NCBI RefSeq assembly: GCF_902150035.1
Contig: NZ_LR597501.1
Span: forward strand, 248,001-312,000
Direction: 5' to 3'
From: Enorma burkinafasonensis
GTDB taxonomy: Bacteria; Actinomycetota; Coriobacteriia; Coriobacteriales; Coriobacteriaceae
Length of the DNA: 64,000 bases
Part shown: one piece after another, positions 25,780 to 34,621 of the stretch
Numbering within the stretch: the stretch's first letter is position 1
How the letters are laid out: each line of letters begins with the position of its first letter
Position numbers and translations under genes: made by a program
Notes under the pieces: model-generated
Seen by the model: the letters and a program-made list of their open reading frames with translations, nothing else
What the model was told of the DNA's origin: nothing
The model's database searches: none

Positions 25780-27099
25780 ATGAAGCTCACCGTCGAACGC
25801 ATGGCCTACGGGCCCGATGCCGTCGCCCGCACCGACGAGGGGAAGACCGTCTTCGTCTCGGGCGCGGTCGCAGGCGACGTCGTCGAGGCCGCTGTCGACA
25901 GCGAGACCCCCTCATACCTGCGCGCCCATGTCGAGCGGCTGCTCGAGCCCTCCCCCGACCGCGTCGAGGCCCCCTGCCCCTTCGTGGGCATCTGCGGCGG
26001 CTGCCCCTGGGGCGCGCTCGCCCGCCCGGCGCAGCTCGCCGCCAAGGAGGAGAACCTGCGCTCCGCGCTCGCGCGCATCGGCCATCTCGCGCCCGATGAG
26101 ATCGGGCGCCTCGTGCGCCCCATCCGCTCCGCGAAGGATGCCTGGGGCTACCGCAACAAGATCGAGCTCGCGGTGAGCGCGCGCGGCGGGCGCATCGCGC
26201 TCGGCATGCACGGCGCCGATCCCGCGCAGCTCATCAAGGTCGACCGCTGCCCGCTCTTCGAGAAGGCCTTCCCCAAGGCGCTGAAGAGCGTCGCCGGTGC
26301 CCTCTCCTATCTCGGCAACTCACGCGACCTCGCCCTCGAGCGCGTCGGGATCCGCGCGAGCCGGCGCACGCGGGCCCTCGAGGTCGCGCTCTGGACGCCC
26401 ACGGGCGGCTTCCCCCGCGCCCACGTAGCACGCGTCCTCGAGGACGCCGTGGCCCCTACGAGCATCGTCCGCATCATGACGAAGGGCGAGCGCAAGGCGC
26501 GCCGCGTCGAGCGCAACGAGCTCCTCGCGGGGCAGGGGTCGTGGACCGAGCGCATCGGCGACGAGGAGATGCGCGTCTCGGCGCCCTCGTTCTTCCAGGT
26601 GAACACCGCCGCCGCCGAGATCTTGATCGAGCTCGTCCTGGACGCGCTCCGCCCGACCGAGGACGACGTCGCCTGCGACCTCTACTGCGGCGCGGGCACC
26701 TTCACGCTGCCGCTCGCGCGCCGCGCCGCCTGGGTGAGCGCGGTCGAGTCCTACGGCCCCGCCGTGCGCGACCTGCGCCGCAACATCGAGCGAGCCGGGC
26801 TCGACAACGTCGACGCGATCGGCGGCGACGCCGTGCGCGAGTTCCCCGCAGACGTCATCGACGTGCTCGTGGTCGACCCGCCGCGCGCCGGCCTGGACCC
26901 TCAGGCGGTCGGGCTCATCGCGGCGACCGCCGCGCGCGACGTCGCCTACGTCTCCTGCGACCCGGCGACCCTCGCCCGCGACTTCGCGCGCTTCCGCGAT
27001 GCAGGCGCCTTCGAGCCGGTCGCCATCACGCCGGTCGACCTCTTCCCCGAGACCTTCCACTGCGAGACCGTGGTGCACCTCACGCGGAAGAGCCGGTGA
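25780..27099 (+). CDS. 23S rRNA (uracil-5)-methyltransferase, RlmD/RumA/TrmA family
   Basis: A 439-residue SAM-dependent RNA m5U methyltransferase. An N-terminal TRAM-like RNA-binding domain (about 1-55) is followed by a probable [4Fe-4S] site, CPFVGICGGC at residues 66-75 plus a cysteine in DRCPLF (about 156). The SAM-binding motif DLYCGAGTFTL is at about 301, VVDPPRAGLD follows, and the catalytic cysteine is in YVSCDPATLARD (about 393). The Fe-S cysteines favour the RlmD/RlmC type over TrmA. The exact target base cannot be read from sequence. ATG 25780 has an AAAGG site, and a TACACT at 25738-25743 may be its -10. Confidence 0.9.
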   Translation: MKLTVERMAYGPDAVARTDEGKTVFVSGAVAGDVVEAAVDSETPSYLRAHVERLLEPSPDRVEAPCPFVGICGGCPWGALARPAQLAAKEENLRSALARIGHLAPDEIGRLVRPIRSAKDAWGYRNKIELAVSARGGRIALGMHGADPAQLIKVDRCPLFEKAFPKALKSVAGALSYLGNSRDLALERVGIRASRRTRALEVALWTPTGGFPRAHVARVLEDAVAPTSIVRIMTKGERKARRVERNELLAGQGSWTERIGDEEMRVSAPSFFQVNTAAAEILIELVLDALRPTEDDVACDLYCGAGTFTLPLARRAAWVSAVESYGPAVRDLRRNIERAGLDNVDAIGGDAVREFPADVIDVLVVDPPRAGLDPQAVGLIAATAARDVAYVSCDPATLARDFARFRDAGAFEPVAITPVDLFPETFHCETVVHLTRKSR

Positions 27100-27156
27100 T
27101 CGGACGCCTCGCATGGGTATAAGGGCAAAGATGTGCCGCCGAGGGAAGGATTCGCC

Positions 27157-27702
27157 ATGAGTGCCGTTGCCGTATTGGTCGCCGATGGGTTCGAGACCAT
27201 CGAGTGCCTCACGATCGTGGACGTCCTGCGCCGTGGGGGCGTGCGCGTCGCGCTCGTCTCCATCCAGCCCACGCGCGACGCCGTGAGCTCGCAGCAGATC
27301 GACATCGTGTGCGACTACACCTTCGACGAGGTCGACTTCGACGAATTCGACTACGTCGTGCTGCCGGGCGGCATGCCGGGCACGATGCACCTGAGGCGCG
27401 ACGAGCGCGTCTGCGACGTCGTGCGCCGCTTCGCCGCGTCAAAGCACGTCGCCGCCATCTGCGCCGCGCCCTCGATCCTAGGCGAGCTGGGGCTTCTGGT
27501 GGGCAGGCGCGCGACCTGCTTCCCCGGGTTCGACCGCGCCTTCCCCGCGGGCACCTTCGCCGGCGAGAAGACCGTCGTCGTGGACGGCAACATCATCACC
27601 GCCTCCGCCATGGGCCAGGCGCTCCCCTTCGCCCTGGCGGTGCTCGGGGACATCGCGGGCGAGAAGGCGGTCCAGAAGGTCCGCGAGGGCATCCAGCTAT
27701 GA
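27157..27702 (+). CDS. DJ-1/PfpI family protein
   Basis: A 181-residue DJ-1/ThiJ-type protein. The start (VAVLVADGFETIECLTIVDVL) carries the conserved glutamate, VLPGGMPGT is typical, and the nucleophile elbow VAAICAAPSIL holds the reactive cysteine at about residue 103. Members act as protein or small-molecule deglycases, chaperones or stress-linked amidotransferases; the specific role here is not known. ATG 27157 has GGAAGGA 6 nt upstream and is preferred over GTG 27133. Its stop overlaps the next gene's start (ATGA), so it is coupled to maf. A TATAAG at 27118-27123 may be its -10. Confidence 0.9.
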   Translation: MSAVAVLVADGFETIECLTIVDVLRRGGVRVALVSIQPTRDAVSSQQIDIVCDYTFDEVDFDEFDYVVLPGGMPGTMHLRRDERVCDVVRRFAASKHVAAICAAPSILGELGLLVGRRATCFPGFDRAFPAGTFAGEKTVVVDGNIITASAMGQALPFALAVLGDIAGEKAVQKVREGIQL

Positions 27703-28277
27703 TCTTGGCCTCGCAGTCACCGCGCCGCATCGCCCTCATGCGCGGAGCCGGCTTCGACGTGCGCGTGATCCCCGCGGACATCGATGAGCGCAGCGAACCC
27801 GGCGAGACCCCCGTCGAGCTCGTCGAGCGGCTCGCGCGCCTCAAGGCTGCCGCCGTCGCCGCGCGCGACGCCGCGCCCGGCGAGACCGTCCTCGCCGCCG
27901 ACACGGTCGTCGCCCTCGACGGCTCCATCCTGGGCAAGCCCGCCGACGGGCAGGACGCCGCCCGCATGCTCTCGCGCCTCTCGGGCAGGACGCACGAGGT
28001 CGCAACCGGGGTCGCGATCGCCCGCGGCGGCGACGATGGCGCCGAGTCGTTCGTCTCCGTCACGCGCGTCACCTTCTACCCGCTCGGGGAGGACGAGATC
28101 CACGCCTACGTCGAGAGCGGCGAGCCGCTGGACAAGGCGGGCGCCTACGGTATCCAGGGCGCGGGCGGACGCCTGCTCGTGCGTAGCATCGAGGGGGATT
28201 TCTACACGGTGGTGGGCCTGCCCATCGCCGAGGTCGTGCGCCGCTTGCGCGCCCGGGGAGAGGCGCCCTCGCGCTAG
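27699..28277 (+). CDS. maf: Maf-type nucleoside triphosphate pyrophosphatase
   Basis: A 192-residue Maf protein, which hydrolyses non-canonical or modified nucleoside triphosphates to monophosphates and has been linked to septum control. Characteristic motifs are the start ILASQSPRRIALM, the metal/base pocket DERSEPGETP, the catalytic LAADTVVALDG, GKPADGQDAARMLSRLSGRTHEV, and AYGIQGAGGRLL. ATG 27699 overlaps the stop of the DJ-1 gene by 4 bp. The P1-family peptidase follows after 34 bp. Confidence 0.93.
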   Translation: MILASQSPRRIALMRGAGFDVRVIPADIDERSEPGETPVELVERLARLKAAAVAARDAAPGETVLAADTVVALDGSILGKPADGQDAARMLSRLSGRTHEVATGVAIARGGDDGAESFVSVTRVTFYPLGEDEIHAYVESGEPLDKAGAYGIQGAGGRLLVRSIEGDFYTVVGLPIAEVVRRLRARGEAPSR

Positions 28278-28311
28278 CGCCGCCGCCGGAACCAGAGAAC
28301 GAGGAGCATCC

Positions 28312-29307
28312 ATGGCAAGCACCTACACGAGCGTCCCCATCGACGACATCCGGGGATTTCGCATCGGCAACTACACCGACCGCGCGGCGGGGACGGGCTG
28401 CACGGTCGTCGTCGCGCCCGAGGGGGCCACGGGCGGCGTCGACGTGCGCGGCGGCGCCCCCGCCTCGCGCGAGACCGACCTCCTGCGGCCCGAGAACACG
28501 GTCGAGGAGGTCCATGCTGTCTGCCTCTCGGGCGGCTCGGCATACGGGCTCGAGGCGGCCTCGGGCGTCATGCGCGAGCTCGAGCGGCGCGGCATCGGCC
28601 TCGCCGTGGGGCCGACGTGCGTGCCCATCGTCTGCTCGAGCTGCCTGTTCGACCTCGCCTTCGGCGACGGTACCGTGCGGCCCGGCATCGACGCGGGCGT
28701 CGAGGCGACCGTGGACGCGCTCGACGGCACGGCCCCCTGCCCCGAGGGCACGGTCGGCGCGGGCACCGGGGCGACCGTCGGCAAGCTCCACGGCCCCGCG
28801 TGCGCGATGAAGGGCGGCCTGGGCGCCCGGGCGCTCGAGGTCGCCGGCATCCGCGTGGGCGCGCTCGCGGCGGTGAACGCCTGCGGCAATGTGCACGACC
28901 CCGTGACCGGCGAGGCAATCGCGGGCATGCGCGACACCGCGGACGGCCGCGAAATCGTGGATATGGAGGACGCCATGTTCGCCGAGGCGGGCGGGCTCGC
29001 CATGCCGCTCGACCGCACCAACACCACCATCTCCTGCATCATCACCGATGCGCGCCTCACCAAGGCACAGGCCACCAAGGTGGCCCAGATGGCCGCCGAC
29101 GCCTACGCGCACGCCATCCGGCCCACCCATACCACCAACGATGGCGACACGGTCTACGTCCTCGCCTCCGGTGCCGCTGAGCTTGATGTTCCCATCGACC
29201 TTATCGGGCTCGCCGCCGTTCGCGCCCTCGAGGAGGCCATTGGCGCGGGATGCCGGGCCGCTGACGGAATATGCGGCATCCCCGCGCATAGGGACCTCGC
29301 CGAGTAG
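28312..29307 (+). CDS. P1 family (DmpA/NylC-like) aminopeptidase or amidohydrolase
   Basis: A 331-residue member of peptidase family S58 (DmpA, BapA, NylC). These proteins cleave themselves into two chains, freeing an N-terminal Ser or Thr nucleophile. The probable cleavage site is in DRTNTTISCIITDAR (about residue 237), giving an N-terminal threonine as in NylC. Conserved glycine-rich features are CLSGGSAYGLEAASGVM and GTVGAGTGATVGKL. Substrates in the family include D-amino-acid or beta-amino-acid peptides and cyclic amides; the substrate here is unknown. ATG 28312 has GAGGAG 5 nt upstream. It lies 91 bp before an amino acid exchanger, which may import its substrate or export its product. 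Confidence 0.85.
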   Translation: MASTYTSVPIDDIRGFRIGNYTDRAAGTGCTVVVAPEGATGGVDVRGGAPASRETDLLRPENTVEEVHAVCLSGGSAYGLEAASGVMRELERRGIGLAVGPTCVPIVCSSCLFDLAFGDGTVRPGIDAGVEATVDALDGTAPCPEGTVGAGTGATVGKLHGPACAMKGGLGARALEVAGIRVGALAAVNACGNVHDPVTGEAIAGMRDTADGREIVDMEDAMFAEAGGLAMPLDRTNTTISCIITDARLTKAQATKVAQMAADAYAHAIRPTHTTNDGDTVYVLASGAAELDVPIDLIGLAAVRALEEAIGAGCRAADGICGIPAHRDLAE

Positions 29308-29398
29308 GTACCATTCTGCATAGTTTGGACGGGCCGCTGCATCCCGGCGGATGCGGGGGCATCGTTTTCGCGTCTCTGGAACAAGCTAGGAGCACAAC

Positions 29399-30856
29399 AT
29401 GGAAGAGCATACCGAAGGCGCCCCCGCACAGGAGGCGCCCCGGAAGGGCATCGGCCTCATGGGCCTCATCGCCCTCGTGATCTCGTCCTCCATCGGCTCG
29501 GGCGTCTTCGCCCTCTCGACGGACATCTCGGCCGCCGCCGCGCCGGGAGCCGCCATCGTCGCATGGATCCTCACGGGCATCGGCTTCATCGCGCTCGGCA
29601 CCACGTTCGGCCGCCTGTCGCTCGCCCGGCCCGACCTGTGGGGCATCGTCGCGTACGCCGAGGAGGGCTTCGGGCGCTTCGTCGGCTTCGTCTCGGGCTG
29701 GGGCTACTGGCTCGCCACCTGGATCGGCAACGTCGCGTTCGCCGTCATGCTCTGCACCGCGATCGGCTACTTCTATCCCCCGTTCGCGGGCGACCTCACC
29801 ATCCCCGCCGTCATCTTCATGTCGATCGTGAACTGGTTCATCATCCTGCTCGTGAACCACGGCGTCGAGGAGGCGTCGGTGGTGAACGCCATCGTGATGG
29901 TGTGCAAGCTCGTGCCCATCTTCACGTTCATCGTCTGCATGGTCCTCGTCTTCAGCTTCGACGTGTTCACGGCCGACTTCTGGGGCACGCTCGCCAACAA
30001 CATGGGCGGCGAGACGGCTCCCGGCAGCCTGGGGACGCAGATCGTGAACTGCCTCATGGTCATGATGTGGGTCTTCGCCGGCATGGAGGGCGCCACGGTG
30101 CTGGGGCACCGCGCCAACAAGAAGAGCGACGTCTCGCGCGCCACGGTGCTCGGTTGCATCTCGCTCGTGGTCATCTACGTCGCCGCATCCGTCCTGCCCT
30201 ACGGCTTCCTCTCGCGCGATGAGCTCATGGCGCTCGGCTCGCCGTCGATGGCCTACATCTTCCAGGAGGCCGTGGGCCCTTGGGGCGGCGCGTTCATCTC
30301 GGGAGGGCTCGCCGTGTCCATCATGGGCGCCTGGCTCTCCTACACCATGCTCGCCGCCGAGGCCATGAGCAGCCTCGGCAAGATGGAGCTCGTGCCGAGC
30401 GTCTTCGCCAAGTTCAACAAGAACGGCGCCCCGACCGCCTGCCTCATGGCGACGGGCATCATGATCCAGGTCCTGTGCATCGTGGTCCTCTTCTCGGACG
30501 CCGCCTACCAGTTCGCCTACTCGCTCACCACCGCGGCGATCGTCATCTCGTGGGCGCTCGCCTCGGCCTACATGGTCAAGTGGGCGTGGCCGCGGAGGCA
30601 TGAGGGGCAGCTGGGCTCGCTCGCGCTCGGCCTCGTGGCGACGGTCTACCTCGTGGTCGCCATCCTGCTCGCCGGCGTGAACCTGCTCATGATGTGCTGC
30701 ATCCTCTACATCCCCGGCATGGTCGCCTACCTCATGGCCTGCCGCGAGTACGGGCGCAAGCCCTTCGAGCGCTGGGAGCTCGCGCTCGCCGTCGTCCTCA
30801 TGGCCATCGCCGCCGTGACCATCTACCTGCTGGCCACGGGCGTGTTCACCATCTAG
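29399..30856 (+). CDS. APC-family amino acid antiporter (basic amino acid / polyamine type)
   Basis: A 485-residue membrane protein with about twelve helices. The first helix has the family signature ALVISSSIGSGVFALS with the unwound GSGVF segment that binds the substrate backbone. The PGAAIVAWILTG, GYWLATWIGNVAF and VFAGMEGATVLGHRA regions match ArcD/AdiC/LysP-type exchangers, often arginine:ornithine antiporters. It could be a second arginine carrier supporting the deiminase pathway, or could serve the preceding peptidase. ATG 29399 has a GGAG site. A strong bidirectional terminator follows. Confidence 0.88.
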   Translation: MEEHTEGAPAQEAPRKGIGLMGLIALVISSSIGSGVFALSTDISAAAAPGAAIVAWILTGIGFIALGTTFGRLSLARPDLWGIVAYAEEGFGRFVGFVSGWGYWLATWIGNVAFAVMLCTAIGYFYPPFAGDLTIPAVIFMSIVNWFIILLVNHGVEEASVVNAIVMVCKLVPIFTFIVCMVLVFSFDVFTADFWGTLANNMGGETAPGSLGTQIVNCLMVMMWVFAGMEGATVLGHRANKKSDVSRATVLGCISLVVIYVAASVLPYGFLSRDELMALGSPSMAYIFQEAVGPWGGAFISGGLAVSIMGAWLSYTMLAAEAMSSLGKMELVPSVFAKFNKNGAPTACLMATGIMIQVLCIVVLFSDAAYQFAYSLTTAAIVISWALASAYMVKWAWPRRHEGQLGSLALGLVATVYLVVAILLAGVNLLMMCCILYIPGMVAYLMACREYGRKPFERWELALAVVLMAIAAVTIYLLATGVFTI

Positions 30857-30911
30857 CACGCATAGCGGCGAGCGCCGCGCCAGCTCGCGCGCCACCCACC
30901 GCATCCACGAA

Positions 30912-30937
30912 AAAGGGGCCGCTCGGGCGGCCCCTTT
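30912..30937. terminator. Bidirectional terminator
   Basis: A perfect 11 bp stem AAAGGGGCCGC and GCGGCCCCTTT with a TCGG loop. It has A and T tracts on both sides and sits between the converging antiporter and glycosyltransferase genes. Confidence 0.92.
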
Positions 30938-30971
30938 CCTGTGCGTGTCGCCTGTCGTGCGGGCGCATGCC

Positions 30972-32003
30972 CTAGTTGAACTTGAAGATCTTGTTCGCCA
31001 CGCGGTAGAGCGCGATCGAGGTCTTCTCGCCCGCCTTGGTGGGCAGGTTGGTGCCGATGCCCAGAAGGCCGCAGCGGGCATGGCGGTACATGCGCTCGTC
31101 ATACTCCTTGAGCTCCGCCCAGATGCGCTTGTTCTCGGCCTTCATCTCGGGGTCCTCGGAGAGCTTGGAGAAGATGGAGCAGACCGACATCATCATCGTG
31201 AAGTAGCCCATCATGTACGAGCTCAGGCGCGGCTCCTTGATGTCGGTGTAGAGATGGTACGCGTGCATCATGATGCGCGTGATGCGGAACTGCTGGTCGA
31301 GACGGCGGATCATCGTCGCCTCGTTCACGCTCTGCCCCTCGCGGCCGATGAAGTAGCGGTAGAGGTCGATGTCGGCGTAGTACATGCTCTTGCACAGCGG
31401 CAGCGGCACGTACGCGTAGATGTTGTCGACGTAGAACGTATGCGGCGGCATCGGCAGGTTGGCCGCGCGCACCACCTCGGTACGGTAGGTGAGGCTGTGC
31501 ATGAGCAGGTTCTGGTCGGGGCGGAAGTAGCCCACCTTGTCCCAGCCGAAGATCTTCTTGCGGGGCAGCGCGCCATGGTAGCTGATGGTCATGTGCTTGC
31601 CCTCGTGCACCTTCTCGTACACGTAGTTCGAGATGAAGAGGTCGACGAGCGTGCCGCGCTCCTCGAAGCCGCGCAGGATGGTGAGCATCGTGGAGAGCGC
31701 CGCGCCGTCGAGCCAGTCGTCGGAGTCGACGACCTTGTAGTACACGCCGCGCGCCTCGCGCAGGCCCGAGAGCACGGCGATGCCGTGCCCGCCGTTCTCC
31801 TGGTGGACGGCGCGGATGATGCCCGGGTAGCGCTCCTCCCACTCGTCGGCCTTGGCGGGCGTCTCGTCGTGGCTGCCGTCGTCGACGATGATGATCTCGA
31901 CATCCGGCGCGAAGTTGCTCCCCTCGAGCAGCGAGGTGATGCAATGGTCCATATCCGCGGCGGAGTTGTAGCACGGAATGGCGAACGTGATGATCTTATG
32001 CAT
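30972..32003 (-). CDS. Family 2 glycosyltransferase
   Basis: A 343-residue GT-A fold enzyme starting ITFAIPCYNSAADMDHCI. The nucleotide-sugar motif is EIIIVDDGSHDE (about 37-48), the metal-binding DxD-type motif is VVDSDDWLDG (about 92-101), and an acidic base candidate is in YVDNIYAY. The C-terminal third is helical without clear membrane segments. I choose ATG 32003; it overlaps the end of glf by 8 bp, so the two are translated together. A galactofuranosyl or other surface-polymer transferase is a reasonable guess from this coupling, but the acceptor is unknown. Confidence 0.88.
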   Translation of the reverse strand: MHKIITFAIPCYNSAADMDHCITSLLEGSNFAPDVEIIIVDDGSHDETPAKADEWEERYPGIIRAVHQENGGHGIAVLSGLREARGVYYKVVDSDDWLDGAALSTMLTILRGFEERGTLVDLFISNYVYEKVHEGKHMTISYHGALPRKKIFGWDKVGYFRPDQNLLMHSLTYRTEVVRAANLPMPPHTFYVDNIYAYVPLPLCKSMYYADIDLYRYFIGREGQSVNEATMIRRLDQQFRITRIMMHAYHLYTDIKEPRLSSYMMGYFTMMMSVCSIFSKLSEDPEMKAENKRIWAELKEYDERMYRHARCGLLGIGTNLPTKAGEKTSIALYRVANKIFKFN

Positions 32004-33198
32004 GGCAGGCAATGATTTCGTCCGATAGGTCGAGGGCGGATTCGGTCACGGCATCCATGTCGTAGTAGCGGTACTCGGCAAGGCGACCGACCGGGTGGAA
32101 GTTGGTGAGGTTCTGCACCCGCTCGAGGTAGCGCTCGTAGAGCTCGCGGTTGGCCGGGTCGATGATCGCGTAGTACGGGGTCTGGCCGCTACCCGGCTCG
32201 TAGGCGTGGCTGTACTCCTTCATGATGGTGGTCTTGCCGGGCACCACCTGGCCGGTCATGTTCTTGAACTCGGTGATGCGCGTGAAGTCCTCGCTCGTGG
32301 TGTAGTTCACGGTGCCCACGGGCTGGAACTGGTCCTGGTCGAGGGTCTCGAAGACCATGTCGAGCGTGCGGTACGGCAGCGCGCCCAGATCGAGGTCGAA
32401 GAGCTCGTCGAGCGGACCGGTGTAGACGATCTCGCCGCCGTAGACCTTGCCGCAGATCTTGACGTTGGTCTCGCCGATCTCGAAGATGTCGCGGGCGTCG
32501 ACGCCGACGAAGACGTCGATGAGGTCATGGTCGAGCATGTGCTCGAAGAGCGCGGTGTAGCCCTCCTCCGGCATGCCCTGGTAGGGGGCCTGCGGGAAGT
32601 AACGGTCGTCGTCGCCGATGAAGACCGGCACGCGCCCGGTGACCGAGGGGTCGATCTCGTCGGGCGTCTGGCCCCACTGCTTCATGGTGTAGTAGAGGAA
32701 GACGTTCTCGTAGACGTAGTCCGCGACCTCCTGCAGGTCGGGGTCGTTCTTCTGGCGGAGCTCCATGATGGGGACCTTCTTGTCCTCACCGAAGGCGTCG
32801 ACGAGCTTCTGGTAGAGCTGCTCGCCGCGCTCCTCGCCGAACGCGAGCTTGAGGCTCGTGTGGTTGAAGGGCACCGGCATGAGCGTGCCGTGGATATTCG
32901 CGAGGACCTTGTGCTGGTAGTCGGTCCACTTGGTGAAGCGCGAGAGGAACTCGTGCACGCGCTCGCTGTAGGTATGGTAGATGTGCGGGCCGTACTCGTG
33001 GATGAGGATGCCGCTCTCGTCCTTGCGGTCGTAGGCGTTACCCGCGATGTGGTCGCGGCGCTCGAGGACCGCGACGCGGAATCCGGCGCTCTCCGCCACG
33101 CGGCGCGCGCACACGGCTCCGGCGTACCCGGCCCCGACGACGATCATGTCGTAGGACTCGGGGTTGAACGTCTCGGGAAGGCCGCTCGTGATATCCAT
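31996..33198 (-). CDS. glf: UDP-galactopyranose mutase
   Basis: A 400-residue flavoenzyme that converts UDP-galactopyranose to UDP-galactofuranose for cell-surface glycans. The FAD-binding Rossmann motif is MIVVGAGYAGAVCARRVAE (about 18-36), and RDHIAGNAYDRKD and IHEYGPHIYHT are the family's isoalloxazine-side motifs. Conserved active-site arginines and tyrosines are seen in EYSHAYEPGSGQTPYY and RLAEYRYYDMD. ATG 33198 has an AAGGAG site. The overlap with the glycosyltransferase points to a galactofuranose-containing polymer. Confidence 0.95.
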   Translation of the reverse strand: MDITSGLPETFNPESYDMIVVGAGYAGAVCARRVAESAGFRVAVLERRDHIAGNAYDRKDESGILIHEYGPHIYHTYSERVHEFLSRFTKWTDYQHKVLANIHGTLMPVPFNHTSLKLAFGEERGEQLYQKLVDAFGEDKKVPIMELRQKNDPDLQEVADYVYENVFLYYTMKQWGQTPDEIDPSVTGRVPVFIGDDDRYFPQAPYQGMPEEGYTALFEHMLDHDLIDVFVGVDARDIFEIGETNVKICGKVYGGEIVYTGPLDELFDLDLGALPYRTLDMVFETLDQDQFQPVGTVNYTTSEDFTRITEFKNMTGQVVPGKTTIMKEYSHAYEPGSGQTPYYAIIDPANRELYERYLERVQNLTNFHPVGRLAEYRYYDMDAVTESALDLSDEIIACHA

Positions 33199-33278
33199 AC
33201 ATGCTCCTTGCAGGCTATTCTCGGATGTCCTCTAAGACATACGGGCATTTATCAGAGCGATTATAGCGCTCAGGGTCC

Positions 33279-33284
33279 TATAAT
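33279..33284 (+). promoter_or_regulatory. Probable -10 element for pta
   Basis: TATAAT 128 bp upstream of pta, within the divergent glf/pta gap. No good -35 is seen, and the long leader shows no clear structure. Confidence 0.5.
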
Positions 33285-33411
33285 AGGTCATGTCACACAA
33301 GGAAAGCTCAACATGCCGCGCCGTGTGTCGATTATCTGGACGCACGGATGCGCTTCGTGCGGACGCGATACCCTGCGGCGGCGTGGATGGGCCCTGATTC
33401 TAGGAGCAGTG

Positions 33412-34398
33412 ATGAGTGACTTCCTGAACCGCATGAAGGCCGCCGCCAAGACCGACGTCAAGACGATCGTCCTCCCCGAGGGCGAGGACCCGCGCACCAT
33501 CGAGGCAGCGAAGAAGATCATCGACGAGGGCCTGGCGAACATCGTCATCCTCGGCGACCCCGCCCAGATCGACGTCCCCGGCGCCCAGGTCATCGACCCG
33601 ACGAGCCCCACCGCACCCAGGCACGAGGCCTACGCCCAGAAGTTCGCCGAGCTCCGCGCCAAGAAGGGCGTGACCATCGAGCAGGCGCGCGCCCAGATGA
33701 TGGACGCCACCTACTACGGCACCATGATGGTCAAGATGGGCGACGCCGACGGCCTGGTCTCCGGCGCCTGCCACTCCACCGCCAACACCCTGCGCCCGGC
33801 GCTCCAGATCCTTAAGACCGCCCCGGGCACCAAGCTCGTCTCGGCCTTCATGGTCATGTGCACCCAGACCCCCGAGTTCGGCGCCGACGGCACGCTCGTC
33901 TTCGCCGATTGCGGCCTGAACATCGCCCCGACCTCCGACGAGCTCTCCGAGATCGCCATCGCCTCGGCGAACTCCTTCAAGACCTTCATGGGCGACATCG
34001 AGCCCAAGGTCGCCATGCTCTCCTACTCCACGATGGGCTCGGCCGGCGGCGACACCGCCAAGAAGGTCCAGGAGGCCACGGCCTTCGCCAAGGAGAAGGC
34101 GCCCGAGCTCGCCATCGACGGCGACCTGCAGCTCGACGCCGCCATCGTGCCAGAGGTCGCCGCGCTCAAGGCGCCCGAGAGCAAGGTCGCGGGCCATGCC
34201 AACGTGCTCGTGTTCCCCAACCTCGAGTGCGGCAACATCGGCTACAAGCTCGTGCAGCGCTTCGGCCGGGCCGAGGCCTACGGCCCGATCCTGCAGGGCA
34301 TCGCCAAGCCGGTGAACGACCTGTCGCGCGGCTGCTCCGCCGACGACATCGTGGGCGTCGTGGCCATCACCTGCGTGCAGGCGCAGCTCTCCGCATAG
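33412..34398 (+). CDS. pta: Phosphate acetyltransferase
   Basis: A 328-residue single-domain phosphotransacetylase that interconverts acetyl-CoA and acetyl phosphate. Typical segments are TIVLPEGEDPRTIEAA at the start, MVKMGDADGLVSGACHSTANTLRPALQ, FADCGLNIAPT, MLSYSTMGSAGG and VFPNLECGNIGYKLVQR. ATG 33412 has GGAG 5 nt upstream. Acetate kinase is not in the window. In a fermenter it would serve acetate formation and ATP gain together with acetate kinase. Confidence 0.96.
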   Translation: MSDFLNRMKAAAKTDVKTIVLPEGEDPRTIEAAKKIIDEGLANIVILGDPAQIDVPGAQVIDPTSPTAPRHEAYAQKFAELRAKKGVTIEQARAQMMDATYYGTMMVKMGDADGLVSGACHSTANTLRPALQILKTAPGTKLVSAFMVMCTQTPEFGADGTLVFADCGLNIAPTSDELSEIAIASANSFKTFMGDIEPKVAMLSYSTMGSAGGDTAKKVQEATAFAKEKAPELAIDGDLQLDAAIVPEVAALKAPESKVAGHANVLVFPNLECGNIGYKLVQRFGRAEAYGPILQGIAKPVNDLSRGCSADDIVGVVAITCVQAQLSA

Positions 34399-34621
34399 CA
34401 GCCCGCGCCGCGCGGAGTGCTGGCACCGAGGGCCCGAAATCCGCATGACATCCATATCCCGCACCGCTGGGGCGCCTGTAGCCGACCGCTCACAGGCGCC
34501 CCGCGCCTTCTTCACAGGGACTCGACATCCGCTCGGCATAATGGGCGACGTTGCGCGAGCCCCCGCGAACGGGTGCGCGCGGCGAGCACCGGACCGGAGC
34601 CACCCCGGCAAGGAGACCAGC

